This document shows, piece by piece, positions 1-8,206 of a stretch of 64,000 bases of DNA. The DNA lies in contig NZ_JAIWPJ010000001.1 of assembly GCF_020515625.1 (NCBI RefSeq), positions 248,001 to 312,000 of the forward strand, given 5' to 3'. Source of the stretch: Natrinema amylolyticum. Lineage in GTDB: Archaea; Halobacteriota; Halobacteria; Halobacteriales; Natrialbaceae. The notes under the pieces are model-generated. The model was not told the DNA's origin and searched no databases. It worked only from the letters and a program-made list of their open reading frames with translations. Positions within the stretch are counted from its first letter, which is position 1. Each line of letters opens with the position of its first letter. Made by a program: the position numbers and the translations under genes.

Positions 1-494
1 CGACGCCCGGGCCGCGAAACTCGCTGGCCCACTGGACCGCCGCTCGCAACCCGCTTCGGGTCGCGATCAACTACGTCGTCGTCTGGCTCGTCCGGATCTC
101 GCCCAGCCTCAGACTCAAGCGCTGGCTCCTCCGCCGGATCGGCGTCACGGTCGGCGAGGGCGTTTCCTGGGGGCTCGAGGCCACGCCGGACGTCTTCTGG
201 CCGGATCTGATCACCGTCGAGGCGGACGCAATCGTCGGCTACGACGCGACGCTTCTCTGTCACGAGTTCTTACAGGACGAGTACCGGACGGGCGAGGTCG
301 TCGTCGGCGAGCAGGCGATGATCGGGGCCGGTGCGATTGTCCTCCCGGGCGTCGAGATCGGCGAGGGGGCCAGCGTCGCGGCGAACTCCCTCGTGACGCG
401 CGATGTCCCGCCCGGAACGACGGTCGCGGGCGTCCCGGCCCGGCGGATGAGCGAGGAGAGCGACGACGAGGAGGGAATCTCGCCGGCGACGTAA
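1..494 (+). CDS. Acyltransferase with left-handed beta-helix (hexapeptide repeats), 5' truncated
   Basis: This open frame enters from the left edge and stops at TAA 492-494, leaving about 163 residues. The C-terminal half has hexapeptide-repeat character (IGAGAIVLPGVEIGEGASV), then the usual closing turn with VPPGTTVAGVPARRM. This is the fold of maltose/galactoside O-acetyltransferases and related acyl-CoA or acyl-ACP transferases that modify sugars or amino sugars. A basic, hydrophobic stretch (NYVVVWLVRISPSLRLKRWL) precedes the helix and may contact membrane. The acceptor cannot be read from this fragment. The fold is clear, the substrate is not, and the start codon lies outside the window. 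Confidence 0.85.
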   Translation, partial: TPGPRNSLAHWTAARNPLRVAINYVVVWLVRISPSLRLKRWLLRRIGVTVGEGVSWGLEATPDVFWPDLITVEADAIVGYDATLLCHEFLQDEYRTGEVVVGEQAMIGAGAIVLPGVEIGEGASVAANSLVTRDVPPGTTVAGVPARRMSEESDDEEGISPAT

Positions 495-604
495 CGGATT
501 CCCGTCGGTGACGTGACGGACTCCGTCTCGGTCGACTGGCCGCGGTCTCCTCAGTACACCTCCCGTCCACCTTCGTTCAACCGATGTAATTATAGAAAGC
601 AGAA

Positions 605-613
605 TTATTATAT
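605..613 (+). promoter_or_regulatory. TATA-like box of the zinc-ribbon membrane protein gene
   Basis: An AT-only run (TATTATATC context) lies about 23-30 nt before the ATG at 636, in otherwise GC-rich DNA. This spacing suits a leaderless haloarchaeal transcript and supports the 636 start over upstream in-frame codons. Confidence 0.55.
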
Positions 614-635
614 CACCGTGAACGAATCCCCGTCC

Positions 636-1709
636 ATGTCGTACTGTCACGACTGTGACGAGGAATTCGAACCGGGGACGATCCTCTGTCCGGAGTGCGG
701 ATCGAAACTGGCTGGGGGAAGCGACGGCACGGAATCGTCGTCCGGGTGGTCGAGCGACGGTTCTGCGGCTGACGACGCCGAGTGGTCGAGTGACGATTCC
801 ACGGCTGACGATACCGGGTGGTCGAACGACGGATCCGCGAGTACCGACGCGGCGTCCGGCTGGTCGAGCGACGACTCGAGCGGGGGAGAAGCCGGCTGGT
901 CGAGCGGCGACTCCGCGGGGAGCAGCGGGGCAACGACAATTCAGCAGAATCCGATTCCAACGGCGTCGGAATCGGGGAGCAGCGACCCGTCGGAGCCGCG
1001 ATACCACGATACGGATATCTTCGAGTTCTCGTTTGCGTTCCCGCTCGGGAAGGGCGGCAAGCCGTTACTGATCGACTCCGCCCTCGTCCTCTTCTCGTTT
1101 CTCCTCGTGACGCTGCCCTTCACCTACGGCTACTCCTACCGAGTCGGCCGCGCGGCGGCGCGGGGCGACGGCGAGGTCCCGTCGTTCGACGACTGGGGCG
1201 GGCTGGGAAGGGACGGACTGCTCCTCATCGGCGTCTACCTCGGCGTCGTGATCGGGCTCGGTGCGGTGACGGCCGCGTTCGTCGGCGCGATCGCTGCGGT
1301 CGGGGAGTCCTCGTCGCTCGTGTTGCCACTCATCGGAATCGCGACGCTGATCCTCTTGGCAGGCGTCTACGTCGCCGGCGCGATCGTCCCGGTACTGATC
1401 GGAACCGGTAGCGTCAGAGAAACGTTTTCGAACGGCCGCATCCTCGAGTTCGCGTTCTCGATCCACTATCTCAAGGGAGTGGTGCTCCTGTTGGTGTTCT
1501 CGACCGTGCTGTCGATCGCGGTCTGGATCGTCGCGGTGGTCCTCGTAATCACCGTCGTCGGTATCTTCCTGTTGATCCCGCTGTACTTCGTACTCTCGGC
1601 GTACATCGCGAACCTCACGTTCGCCATGTGGGGATATATCTACAACGACGCGGCGTCGGCCGGCGACGTCGAACCCGTTGAGCCCGACGCACCGCTGGGC
1701 CTGCAATAG
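636..1709 (+). CDS. Zinc-ribbon / DUF4013-like integral membrane protein
   Basis: A 357-residue protein in three parts. Residues 4-22 form a four-cysteine zinc ribbon (CHDC ... CPECG). Residues about 30-100 are a Ser/Gly/Asp linker with five regularly spaced Trp-Ser motifs (W38, W50, W62, W76, W88). The rest is a polytopic membrane domain with about five to six hydrophobic segments and the pattern GRAAARGDGEVPSFDDW, which is characteristic of DUF4013 proteins. The start at 636 is chosen because the zinc ribbon begins there and a TATA-like box precedes it; the frame is open further upstream to 513. Function is unknown. It is probably a cytoplasmic-membrane protein with a soluble N-terminal sensor or adaptor. 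Confidence 0.85.
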   Translation: MSYCHDCDEEFEPGTILCPECGSKLAGGSDGTESSSGWSSDGSAADDAEWSSDDSTADDTGWSNDGSASTDAASGWSSDDSSGGEAGWSSGDSAGSSGATTIQQNPIPTASESGSSDPSEPRYHDTDIFEFSFAFPLGKGGKPLLIDSALVLFSFLLVTLPFTYGYSYRVGRAAARGDGEVPSFDDWGGLGRDGLLLIGVYLGVVIGLGAVTAAFVGAIAAVGESSSLVLPLIGIATLILLAGVYVAGAIVPVLIGTGSVRETFSNGRILEFAFSIHYLKGVVLLLVFSTVLSIAVWIVAVVLVITVVGIFLLIPLYFVLSAYIANLTFAMWGYIYNDAASAGDVEPVEPDAPLGLQ

Positions 1710-1851
1710 CGGCCCGGCCCCGCCCTGCTCGAGTAGCGACGAACGCACGACCGGCCCATTTTAAGACGTGACCGACCGCGAGACAGCGGTTCCGATCGCA
1801 CTGATCGGGACCACGATACGCTGACAAACGCGGTTCAGAAGAGAAAGAGAC

Positions 1852-3021
1852 CTACAGCGACGACCAGGACTTCCGCGCTTCGTTCCAGGAAGTGATGTCG
1901 GCGATCCAGCGGGCGGCGATCATCTTCTTCAGGTTCTGTGCCGGGCGGCCGCCGAAGGTATCGACGGGCAGGGAAATCCCGAAGGCCGGCTTGACGTCGT
2001 GGGCGACCGCCTTTTCGCCGACGGAGATGACGGTCCCCTTGTCCTCGTGTTCCCAGGTCCGGAGCGGCCGGTTCTCGATCGCACGCGCGATGTTCTCGCC
2101 GGCGACGTCCGCGGCCTGCCAGGCGGCCTGTGCCGTCGGCGGTGCGGGCCGGTCGCCCTGGTCGATGATCGCCGAGTCACCGATCGCGAACACGCGCTCG
2201 TCGGAGGTCTGGAAGTTCGCGCCGGTGTTGACGCGGTTGTGTTCCTTCTCGAGGTCGGCATCGTCCATCGCGTCCCGGCCGGTGATGCCGCCGGTCCAGA
2301 CGAGGACGTCGTAGTCGAGGGGTTCGCCCTCGTCGAACTCGATGTGGTCCGCGGTGGCCTCGGTGATCGGGTCGTCCGTGTGAATCTGGACGCCGGCTTC
2401 CTCGAGCAGGTCGCGCAGGGCCTGCTGGATCTCCGGATCGTTTCCGGGGAAGATCTCCTCGAGCGCCTCGACCAGGTGGATCTCGATGGGTGCGCGGTGT
2501 TCGTCGCGGAACTCGGCGATCTCGCCGGCGGTCTGGATACCGGAGAGGCCGGCACCGCCGATAACGACCTGTGCGGGCTCGCCGCGAGTCGCGTCCCGGC
2601 TGGCCTCGCTCACGGCCTCGTGAATCTCGAGAGCGTCGTCCAGGCTCTTCAGAGTCAGGGAGTGGTCCTCGAGACCGGGGATACCGTAGTAGGCGGTCTG
2701 GCTGCCGAGGCCGACGAGGACGTAATCGTATTCGACATCCTCGCCGTCCGCGAGTTCGACGAGCTGCTCGTCGACATCGAGACCGGTGACCTCGTCCTGA
2801 ATGAAGCGGGTCGACGGGTCGGCGATCTGATTGACCGGGAACGTGATATCGGACCGAACGTCCGGATCCCGAATGACGCGGTGTGATTCGTGAAGTACGA
2901 GGTGATAGTCGACGTCTGCGATCCAGGTTATCCGCGCGTTGCCCCCGAGCTCCGACTGGAGCTTGTTGATTGCACCGGTACCGGCGTATCCAGCACCAAG
3001 CACGACGACGTTCTCAGTCAT
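1852..3021 (-). CDS. Type II NADH dehydrogenase-like FAD-dependent oxidoreductase
   Basis: A 389-residue flavoprotein of the pyridine nucleotide-disulfide oxidoreductase fold, most like Ndh-type (non-proton-pumping) NADH:quinone oxidoreductases and sulfide:quinone-type enzymes. The N-terminal VVVLGAGYAGTGAI binds FAD. A second dinucleotide fold (VVIGGAGLSGIQTAGEI) lies near residue 155, and a late ERVFAIGDSAII matches the second FAD contact. No redox CxxC or paired catalytic cysteines are visible, which argues against a disulfide reductase or a classical sulfide:quinone reductase. The C-terminal amphipathic tail could attach it to the membrane. Start: the ATG at 3021 (MTENVVVLG) is preferred over the one three codons upstream because it places the GxGxxG at the usual distance. 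Confidence 0.85.
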   Translation of the reverse strand: MTENVVVLGAGYAGTGAINKLQSELGGNARITWIADVDYHLVLHESHRVIRDPDVRSDITFPVNQIADPSTRFIQDEVTGLDVDEQLVELADGEDVEYDYVLVGLGSQTAYYGIPGLEDHSLTLKSLDDALEIHEAVSEASRDATRGEPAQVVIGGAGLSGIQTAGEIAEFRDEHRAPIEIHLVEALEEIFPGNDPEIQQALRDLLEEAGVQIHTDDPITEATADHIEFDEGEPLDYDVLVWTGGITGRDAMDDADLEKEHNRVNTGANFQTSDERVFAIGDSAIIDQGDRPAPPTAQAAWQAADVAGENIARAIENRPLRTWEHEDKGTVISVGEKAVAHDVKPAFGISLPVDTFGGRPAQNLKKMIAARWIADITSWNEARKSWSSL

Positions 3022-3135
3022 ATCCCACACTGGGAAACACTATGATACAAAGCTGTTGAAACAGGAACCAGTGTGTTCACGGTTCTCATTCCGCCGGTCG
3101 GTCGCGAACTCGCGGTGAACTCGTCGTCGCACCGC

Positions 3136-4056
3136 TCAGAGGATCCGCTCGCCGAACGCGCTCGCCGTCAGTTCCGCCGCCAGCGTCGCCGTTTCGTTCG
3201 CTTCGTCCAAGATCGGATTCACCTCGACGACGTCCATCGATCGGAGAAGTCCCTCGGCCTCGTCGCGTCGGGAGAGCGCCTCGAGCGCGGCGTGGGCTTC
3301 CCGGTAGGTGACGCCACCGCGAACGGGGGTACCGACCCCCGGTGCCGTCTTCGGGTCGAGCCAGTCGAGGTCGAGGCTGACGTGGACGCCGTCGGTGCCG
3401 TCGGTCGCGACCGCGAGGGCGTCGTCGACGACCGCGGAAACCCCCTGCTGGTCGATATCGGACATGGTAAAGGCGGTCATGTCGCTCTCTCTGATCAGTT
3501 CGCGCTCGCGGTCGTCGATGCTCCGGAGGCCGACGTACGCGATCGACGACTCCCGGAGTCCGGGCGCAGGTGCCCATTCCGTCTCGCCGAACGCGCCGCG
3601 GCCGAGGGCCGCGGCCAGTGGCATTCCGTGGACGTTTCCGCTGGGAGACGTCTCGGGCGTATTGAGGTCGGCGTGAGCGTCGAACCAGATCGTACCGAGC
3701 TCGGCGTCGCGCGCCGAACCGCCGAGCGAGCCGATCGCGACCGAGTGGTCCCCGCCCAGAACGAGTGGGAACTCCCCGTCCGCGAGCGTCGCGGCGACCT
3801 GATCGCTCACCCGTTGACAGACGTCCTCGACCTCTCGGAGGAACTTCGCGTTCCCCCGGCTGGGCTGGTCGGCATCGGGATCTCGCTCTTCCGCTCGCGG
3901 CATCGTCAGGTCGCCGTCGTCGACCGGTTCGACACCCGCCCGCTCGAGGCCTTCGGCCAGATCGGCGTACCGAATCGCGGACGGCCCCATGTCGACGCCG
4001 CGGCGGTTCGCCCCGTAGTCCATCGGCGCACCGATGATTCTGACGGTCCGTTCCAT
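3136..4056 (-). CDS. rocF: Arginase (ureohydrolase family)
   Basis: A 306-residue ureohydrolase that should hydrolyse L-arginine to ornithine and urea using a di-manganese centre. The metal-binding signatures are all present: GGDHSVAIGS, WFDAHADLNTPETSPSGNVHGMP and SLDLDWLDP. The GNVHGMP loop and the C-terminal SMDVVEVNPILDE are typical of arginases rather than agmatinases, although substrate assignment within the family is never certain from sequence. The gene is divergent from a DtxR/MntR-type regulator with only about 100 bp between them, and a palindrome lies in that gap, so metal-dependent control is a reasonable inference. Confidence 0.88.
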   Translation of the reverse strand: MERTVRIIGAPMDYGANRRGVDMGPSAIRYADLAEGLERAGVEPVDDGDLTMPRAEERDPDADQPSRGNAKFLREVEDVCQRVSDQVAATLADGEFPLVLGGDHSVAIGSLGGSARDAELGTIWFDAHADLNTPETSPSGNVHGMPLAAALGRGAFGETEWAPAPGLRESSIAYVGLRSIDDRERELIRESDMTAFTMSDIDQQGVSAVVDDALAVATDGTDGVHVSLDLDWLDPKTAPGVGTPVRGGVTYREAHAALEALSRRDEAEGLLRSMDVVEVNPILDEANETATLAAELTASAFGERIL

Positions 4057-4127
4057 ACGTTCGATACGCGGTCGCTCCGTTTGGTCGTGGCGGTCGCAGC
4101 GCGGTCTCCCCGGCGACAGGTTTAGGG

Positions 4128-4141
4128 TTAGACCCGTCTAA
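4128..4141. promoter_or_regulatory. Palindromic operator candidate TTAGAC-CC-GTCTAA
   Basis: Two perfect 6-bp inverted arms are separated by 2 bp, 13 bp before the ATG of the DtxR/MntR-type gene and between it and arginase. It is embedded in a broader TTTAG...CTAAA context (4121-4142). Palindromes with TTAG/CTAA ends are the kind of site bound by DtxR-family dimers. Autoregulation, and possibly control of arginase, is inferred. Confidence 0.5.
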
Positions 4142-4153
4142 ATTCGGCACAGC

Positions 4154-4834
4154 ATGATGCTGAGCGACGTGATGGAAGACTACCTCAAAGCGATCTACCA
4201 GCTCCAGCGCGAGACCGACGATCGGATCAAGACCTCCGAGATCGCTGACGAGCTGGACGTCACGTCGCCGACGGTCACCAGCATGCTCGACAAACTCGAG
4301 GAACGGGAACTGGTCGACCGCGAGAAGTATCGCGGCGTGACCCTGACCGACGAGGGTGAGACCGTCGCCCTCGAGATCGTCCGCCACCACCGACTGCTCG
4401 AGGCCTACCTCACCGAGCACCTCGATTACGACTGGTCGGAGGTCCACGCGGAGGCCGACCGACTCGAACACCACATCAGCGAGGACTTCGAGGCGCGCGT
4501 CGCCGACGCCCTCGGCGAACCGGACGTCGACCCGCACGGGTCGCCGATTCCGAGCGCCGATCTCGAGCCCCCCACGCGGCCCGACGGGAACTCGATCGCC
4601 GCGTTCGAAGCGGGCACCGTCGTGACCGTCGCCGAGGTCGCCGACCGTGATCCGGACGTCCTCTCCTATCTCGCCGACCACGGCGTCGAACCCGGCGTCG
4701 AACTCGAAATCCTTGAGGTCGCGCCCTTCGGGATGGTGACCGCGCGCTCGAGCGAGGCCGACGAACCCGTCTCACTGCCGGAATCGGTCGCGAACCACGT
4801 CTGGGTCGCAGCGCCCGCGGAACCCGGGCCGTAG
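4154..4834 (+). CDS. DtxR/MntR-family metal-dependent transcriptional regulator
   Basis: A 226-residue regulator with the standard three-part layout. Residues 1-65 are a winged helix (MEDYLKAIYQLQ, then TSEIADELDVTSPTVTSMLDKLEERELV). The middle is a dimerisation/metal domain (VRHHRLLEAYLTEHLDYDWSEVHAEADRLEHHISEDF) carrying the usual Glu and His metal ligands. The C-terminal part (about 150-226) is an SH3-like FeoA domain. Family members sense Mn2+ or Fe2+ and repress uptake genes. A palindrome ends 12 nt before the start codon, so autorepression is likely. ATG codons occur at 4154 and 4157; the second is equally possible. Whether it senses Mn or Fe cannot be told from sequence. Confidence 0.88.
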   Translation: MMLSDVMEDYLKAIYQLQRETDDRIKTSEIADELDVTSPTVTSMLDKLEERELVDREKYRGVTLTDEGETVALEIVRHHRLLEAYLTEHLDYDWSEVHAEADRLEHHISEDFEARVADALGEPDVDPHGSPIPSADLEPPTRPDGNSIAAFEAGTVVTVAEVADRDPDVLSYLADHGVEPGVELEILEVAPFGMVTARSSEADEPVSLPESVANHVWVAAPAEPGP

Positions 4835-5023
4835 CCGGTGCCCGTCTGCACTTCCGGCAGGGCGGCATACGCCCGAACGAGTTCGGCCGCGGTCACTGAA
4901 CCGGTAGAAGACGGGGGTGAATGCGAAAACGCGACGCGCTCCGCAGAAACCGAAGAGAAACACCTTCCCGTACCCGACGCAAACGTCGCAACACTGGCGA
5001 AACTATCCGGCAGACCCGCCGGG

Positions 5024-5029
5024 TTTAAG
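5024..5029 (+). promoter_or_regulatory. TATA-like box (TTTAAG) of the winged-helix regulator gene
   Basis: TTTAAG lies 25 nt before the ATG at 5054, the spacing expected for a leaderless transcript. The sequence between it and the gene is AT-rich compared with its surroundings. Confidence 0.5.
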
Positions 5030-5053
5030 GAATCCAAATACGAATAAATACCT

Positions 5054-5587
5054 ATGTCATCCATCGAACTCACACCGAGTCAGAAGAAAATCCTCCGCGC
5101 GCTCACGAACCTCCACAAGGAGACCGAAGATGCCATCAAAGGCGAGGACATCGCCGAACAGGTCGACCGCAATCCGGGGACGATCCGCAACCAGATGCAG
5201 AGTCTCAAAGCCCTCCAACTGGTCGAGGGCGTACCGGGGCCGAAAGGCGGCTACAAACCGACGGCCGCCGCCTACGAGGCGCTCGAGATCCAGCAGATGG
5301 ACGAGCCCGCGGCGGTTCCGATGCAACACGAGGGCGAACCGATCGACGACACGATCATCGAGGAGATCGACCTCTCGAGCGTCCACCATCCGGAACTCTG
5401 CCGCGCGGAGATCCACATTCAGGGCACGCTCAGCAACATTCACGAGGACGACTCCGTCACCGTCGGCCCGACGCCGCTCTCGAAACTCCTCATCGAAGGG
5501 ACGGTCGACGGGAAAGACGACACGAACAACATCCTCATCCTGCGCATCGACGACATGATCGCGCCCGCCGAAGAACCGGCCCACTGA
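5054..5587 (+). CDS. Winged-helix transcriptional regulator (Rrf2-like)
   Basis: A 177-residue protein. Residues 5-80 are a winged helix: LTPSQKKILRALTNLHKE, then IKGEDIAEQVDRNPGTIRNQMQSLKALQLV as the helix-turn-helix, and a wing ending GPKGGYKPTAAAYEAL. That ending is characteristic of Rrf2-type and related archaeal regulators. The C-terminal half (about 95-165) is a small beta-rich domain with no cysteine cluster suited to an Fe-S centre; only one Cys is visible, in PELCRAEIHIQG. It may therefore sense something other than a cluster. The gene stands alone between the DtxR-type gene and the convergent gyrA. Its target is unknown. Confidence 0.75.
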   Translation: MSSIELTPSQKKILRALTNLHKETEDAIKGEDIAEQVDRNPGTIRNQMQSLKALQLVEGVPGPKGGYKPTAAAYEALEIQQMDEPAAVPMQHEGEPIDDTIIEEIDLSSVHHPELCRAEIHIQGTLSNIHEDDSVTVGPTPLSKLLIEGTVDGKDDTNNILILRIDDMIAPAEEPAH

Positions 5588-5689
5588 TCGGACGATCGGC
5601 CGGGTTCTCTCCATCTTCTAGTCTTCGCTCTCACGGTCGTCGAACGAGTCGACCGCCGGCCTCGAGTGGTGGCGTCCGAACGGAACGCG

Positions 5690-8188
5690 TTACTCGGCTC
5701 CGGTTTCGGCTGCCTCGGGGGCCTCGTCGTCGGTCGTCGCCGACGCCGGAATGTCGTCGACCGCAGCGACCGCGTCGCCGTCTTCGACCTCCATGACGAT
5801 CACGCCCATCGTGTTCCGGCCGACGGTCGAAATCTCGTCGACGCGGGTCCGGACGATCTGGCCCCGCTCGCTCATCATCACGAGCTGATCGTCGTCGGAG
5901 ACCGCCTTGACGGCCGTCACGGGACCGTTTCGCTCGCCGGTCTTGATGTCGATCAGTCCCTTCCCGTACCGGGACTGCGTGCGATACTCGGAGAGCAGCG
6001 TCCGCTTGCCGTAGCCGTTCTCCGTGACCGTCAACAGCGCCTGTTCGTCGCCCTCGTCGGTCGCGACCAGCCCTGCTACAGCGTCGTCTTCTTGCAGTTT
6101 AATGCCGTTAACGCCGCGGGCGTTCCGCCCCATCGAACGGACTTCGTCCTCGTCGAAGCGGATGGTCATCCCGCCCTCGGTCGCGATGACGAGGTCCTGC
6201 GAGCCGTCGGTGACCTCGACGTCGACGAGCTCGTCACCCTCCTCGAGATCGGCGGCGATGATCCCCGTCGAGAGGATGTTGTCGAACTCCTCGCCGGCGG
6301 TGCGCTTGACGTAGCCGTTCCGGGTGGCCATCGTCACGAACTCGTCGTCGCCGAAGGCGTCGGTGTCGACGATGGCCGTGATGTCCTCGCCGGGGTCGAG
6401 ATCGAGGATGTTGACCGCGGACTTCCCGCGCGCGGTCCGGCCCATCTCCGGGATCTCGTAGGTCTTGAGCCGGTAGACCTCGCCCTGATTCGTAAAGCAG
6501 AGCAGGTAGTCGTGAGTATTAGCCCGGAAGACAGTCGAGACGCGGTCGTCTTCCTTGACGTCAGCGCCGATGATGCCCTTGCCGCCGCGACCCTGGGGAT
6601 CGAAGTTCTCGATCGGCATCCGCTTGACGTAGTCGTCCTCCGTCATGACGACGAAGACCTCCTCTTCGGGGATGAGGTCCTCGTGCGTGACCGTTCCCTG
6701 ATCTTCGATGATCGAGGTCCGGCGGTCGTCGCCGTACTCGTCTTTGATCTCGCGGAGTTCGTCCTTGATCACCGAGAGGAGTTCCGACTCGCTCTCGAGG
6801 ATCGCGGTCAGTCGCTCGATTTCGGCCTGGACGTCCTCGTACTCCTCGTTGATCTCGGCGGCTTCCATCGAGGTGAGGCTGCCGAGTTGCATTCGGACGA
6901 TGTGGGTCGCCTGCTCTTCCGAGAACTCGTAGGCCTCCTGTAGCGCCGCTTTCGCGGCCGATCGGTCCTCGCTGTTGCGGATCAGTTCGACGACGTCCTC
7001 GGCGTTCTCGACGGCCGTCAGCCGGCCCTCGAGGATGTGGGCGCGGTCCTCGGCCTCCTCGAGATCGTACTCGCTGCGCCGACGGACGACCTCGCGGCGG
7101 TGGGAGATGTACTCCGCTAAGGTCTCCTTGAGCGAGAGCACTCGCGGTTGGCCGTCGACCAGCGCGAGGTTGATGACGCCGAACGTTCGCTCTAAGTGAT
7201 TCTCGAGCAGTTTGTTTTTGACGACCTCGGCGTTCGCGCCGCGCTTGAGTTCGACGACGATGCGGACGCCGTTGCGGTCGGACTCGTCGCGTAGGTCGGA
7301 GATGCCCTCGATCTCGCCCTCGTTGACGTCCTCGGCGATCCGCTCGACGAGGCGGGCCTTGTTGGCCTGGAAGGGGAGTTCGGTGATGACGATCCGCTCG
7401 CGGTTCGATTTCCACTCCTCGACCTCGAACTCGGCGCGGACGCGGATGCGGCCGCGGCCGGTCTTGTATGCCGAGTAGATGGCGTCCCTGCCGACGATAT
7501 TCGCACCGGTCGGGAAGTCCGGGCCCTTGACGTGTTCCATCAGGTCGTCGACGGTCGCGTCGGGAGTATCGATCAGCTCGATCGTCGCGTCGATGACCTC
7601 GCCCAAGTTATGCGGCGGGATGTTCGTCGACATCCCGACTGCGATCCCCGAGGAACCGTTCACGAGGAGGTTCGGGAACGCCGCCGGGAGCACGTCCGGC
7701 TCTCGCAGGCGGTCGTCGTAGTTCGCCGAGAAGTCGACCGTGTCCTTGTCGATGTCCTCGAGTAACTCCTCAGCGACGGGGGCCATCCGCGCCTCAGTGT
7801 ATCGGGGCGCGGCGGCCGGATCGCCGTCCATCGAGCCGAAGTTTCCCTGACCGTCGACCAGCGGATACCGCATCGAGAAGTCCTGGGCCAGCCGGACCAG
7901 GGTGTCGTAGATCGCGCTGTCGCCGTGGGGGTGGTAGTCACCCATCGTCTCCCCGACGATCGAGGAGGACTTGCGGTGGCTCGAGCCGCTCGAGACGCCC
8001 ATCTCGTGCATCGCGTACAAGATGCGCCGGTGGACGGGCTTGAGCCCGTCGCGGGCGTCCGGGAGGGCGCGACCCGCGATGACGCTCATCGCGTAGTCGA
8101 TATAACTCTGCTCCATCTCGTCTTCGATACGGACGTTTTCGACTGACCGTGCCTCTACGTCCGTCGGTTCGGGTACGTCTGAACTCAT
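5690..8188 (-). CDS. gyrA: DNA gyrase subunit A
   Basis: An 832-residue breakage-reunion subunit of the A2B2 type II topoisomerase that introduces negative supercoils. The N-terminal part holds [14 protein letters not shown], the quinolone-determining stretch [14 protein letters not shown] (Ser91, Asp95 in the positions of the sensitive enzyme) and the catalytic Tyr130 in [10 protein letters not shown]. The C-terminal half is the DNA-wrapping beta-pinwheel, including the GyrA box QGRGGKG that separates gyrase from topoisomerase IV. It starts 18 nt downstream of the gyrB stop codon, so the two form an operon. An AT-rich stretch overlapping the end of gyrB could be a minor internal promoter. 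Confidence 0.97.
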   Translation of the reverse strand: MSSDVPEPTDVEARSVENVRIEDEMEQSYIDYAMSVIAGRALPDARDGLKPVHRRILYAMHEMGVSSGSSHRKSSSIVGETMGDYHPHGDSAIYDTLVRLAQDFSMRYPLVDGQGNFGSMDGDPAAAPRYTEARMAPVAEELLEDIDKDTVDFSANYDDRLREPDVLPAAFPNLLVNGSSGIAVGMSTNIPPHNLGEVIDATIELIDTPDATVDDLMEHVKGPDFPTGANIVGRDAIYSAYKTGRGRIRVRAEFEVEEWKSNRERIVITELPFQANKARLVERIAEDVNEGEIEGISDLRDESDRNGVRIVVELKRGANAEVVKNKLLENHLERTFGVINLALVDGQPRVLSLKETLAEYISHRREVVRRRSEYDLEEAEDRAHILEGRLTAVENAEDVVELIRNSEDRSAAKAALQEAYEFSEEQATHIVRMQLGSLTSMEAAEINEEYEDVQAEIERLTAILESESELLSVIKDELREIKDEYGDDRRTSIIEDQGTVTHEDLIPEEEVFVVMTEDDYVKRMPIENFDPQGRGGKGIIGADVKEDDRVSTVFRANTHDYLLCFTNQGEVYRLKTYEIPEMGRTARGKSAVNILDLDPGEDITAIVDTDAFGDDEFVTMATRNGYVKRTAGEEFDNILSTGIIAADLEEGDELVDVEVTDGSQDLVIATEGGMTIRFDEDEVRSMGRNARGVNGIKLQEDDAVAGLVATDEGDEQALLTVTENGYGKRTLLSEYRTQSRYGKGLIDIKTGERNGPVTAVKAVSDDDQLVMMSERGQIVRTRVDEISTVGRNTMGVIVMEVEDGDAVAAVDDIPASATTDDEAPEAAETGAE

Positions 8189-8206
8189 GTAGCTATCTGT
8201 TCTATA

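Noticed and set aside
1852-3021. Sulfide:quinone oxidoreductase as the identity of the flavoprotein
   Set aside because: The catalytic cysteines of that family are not visible; a type II NADH dehydrogenase-like role fits better.
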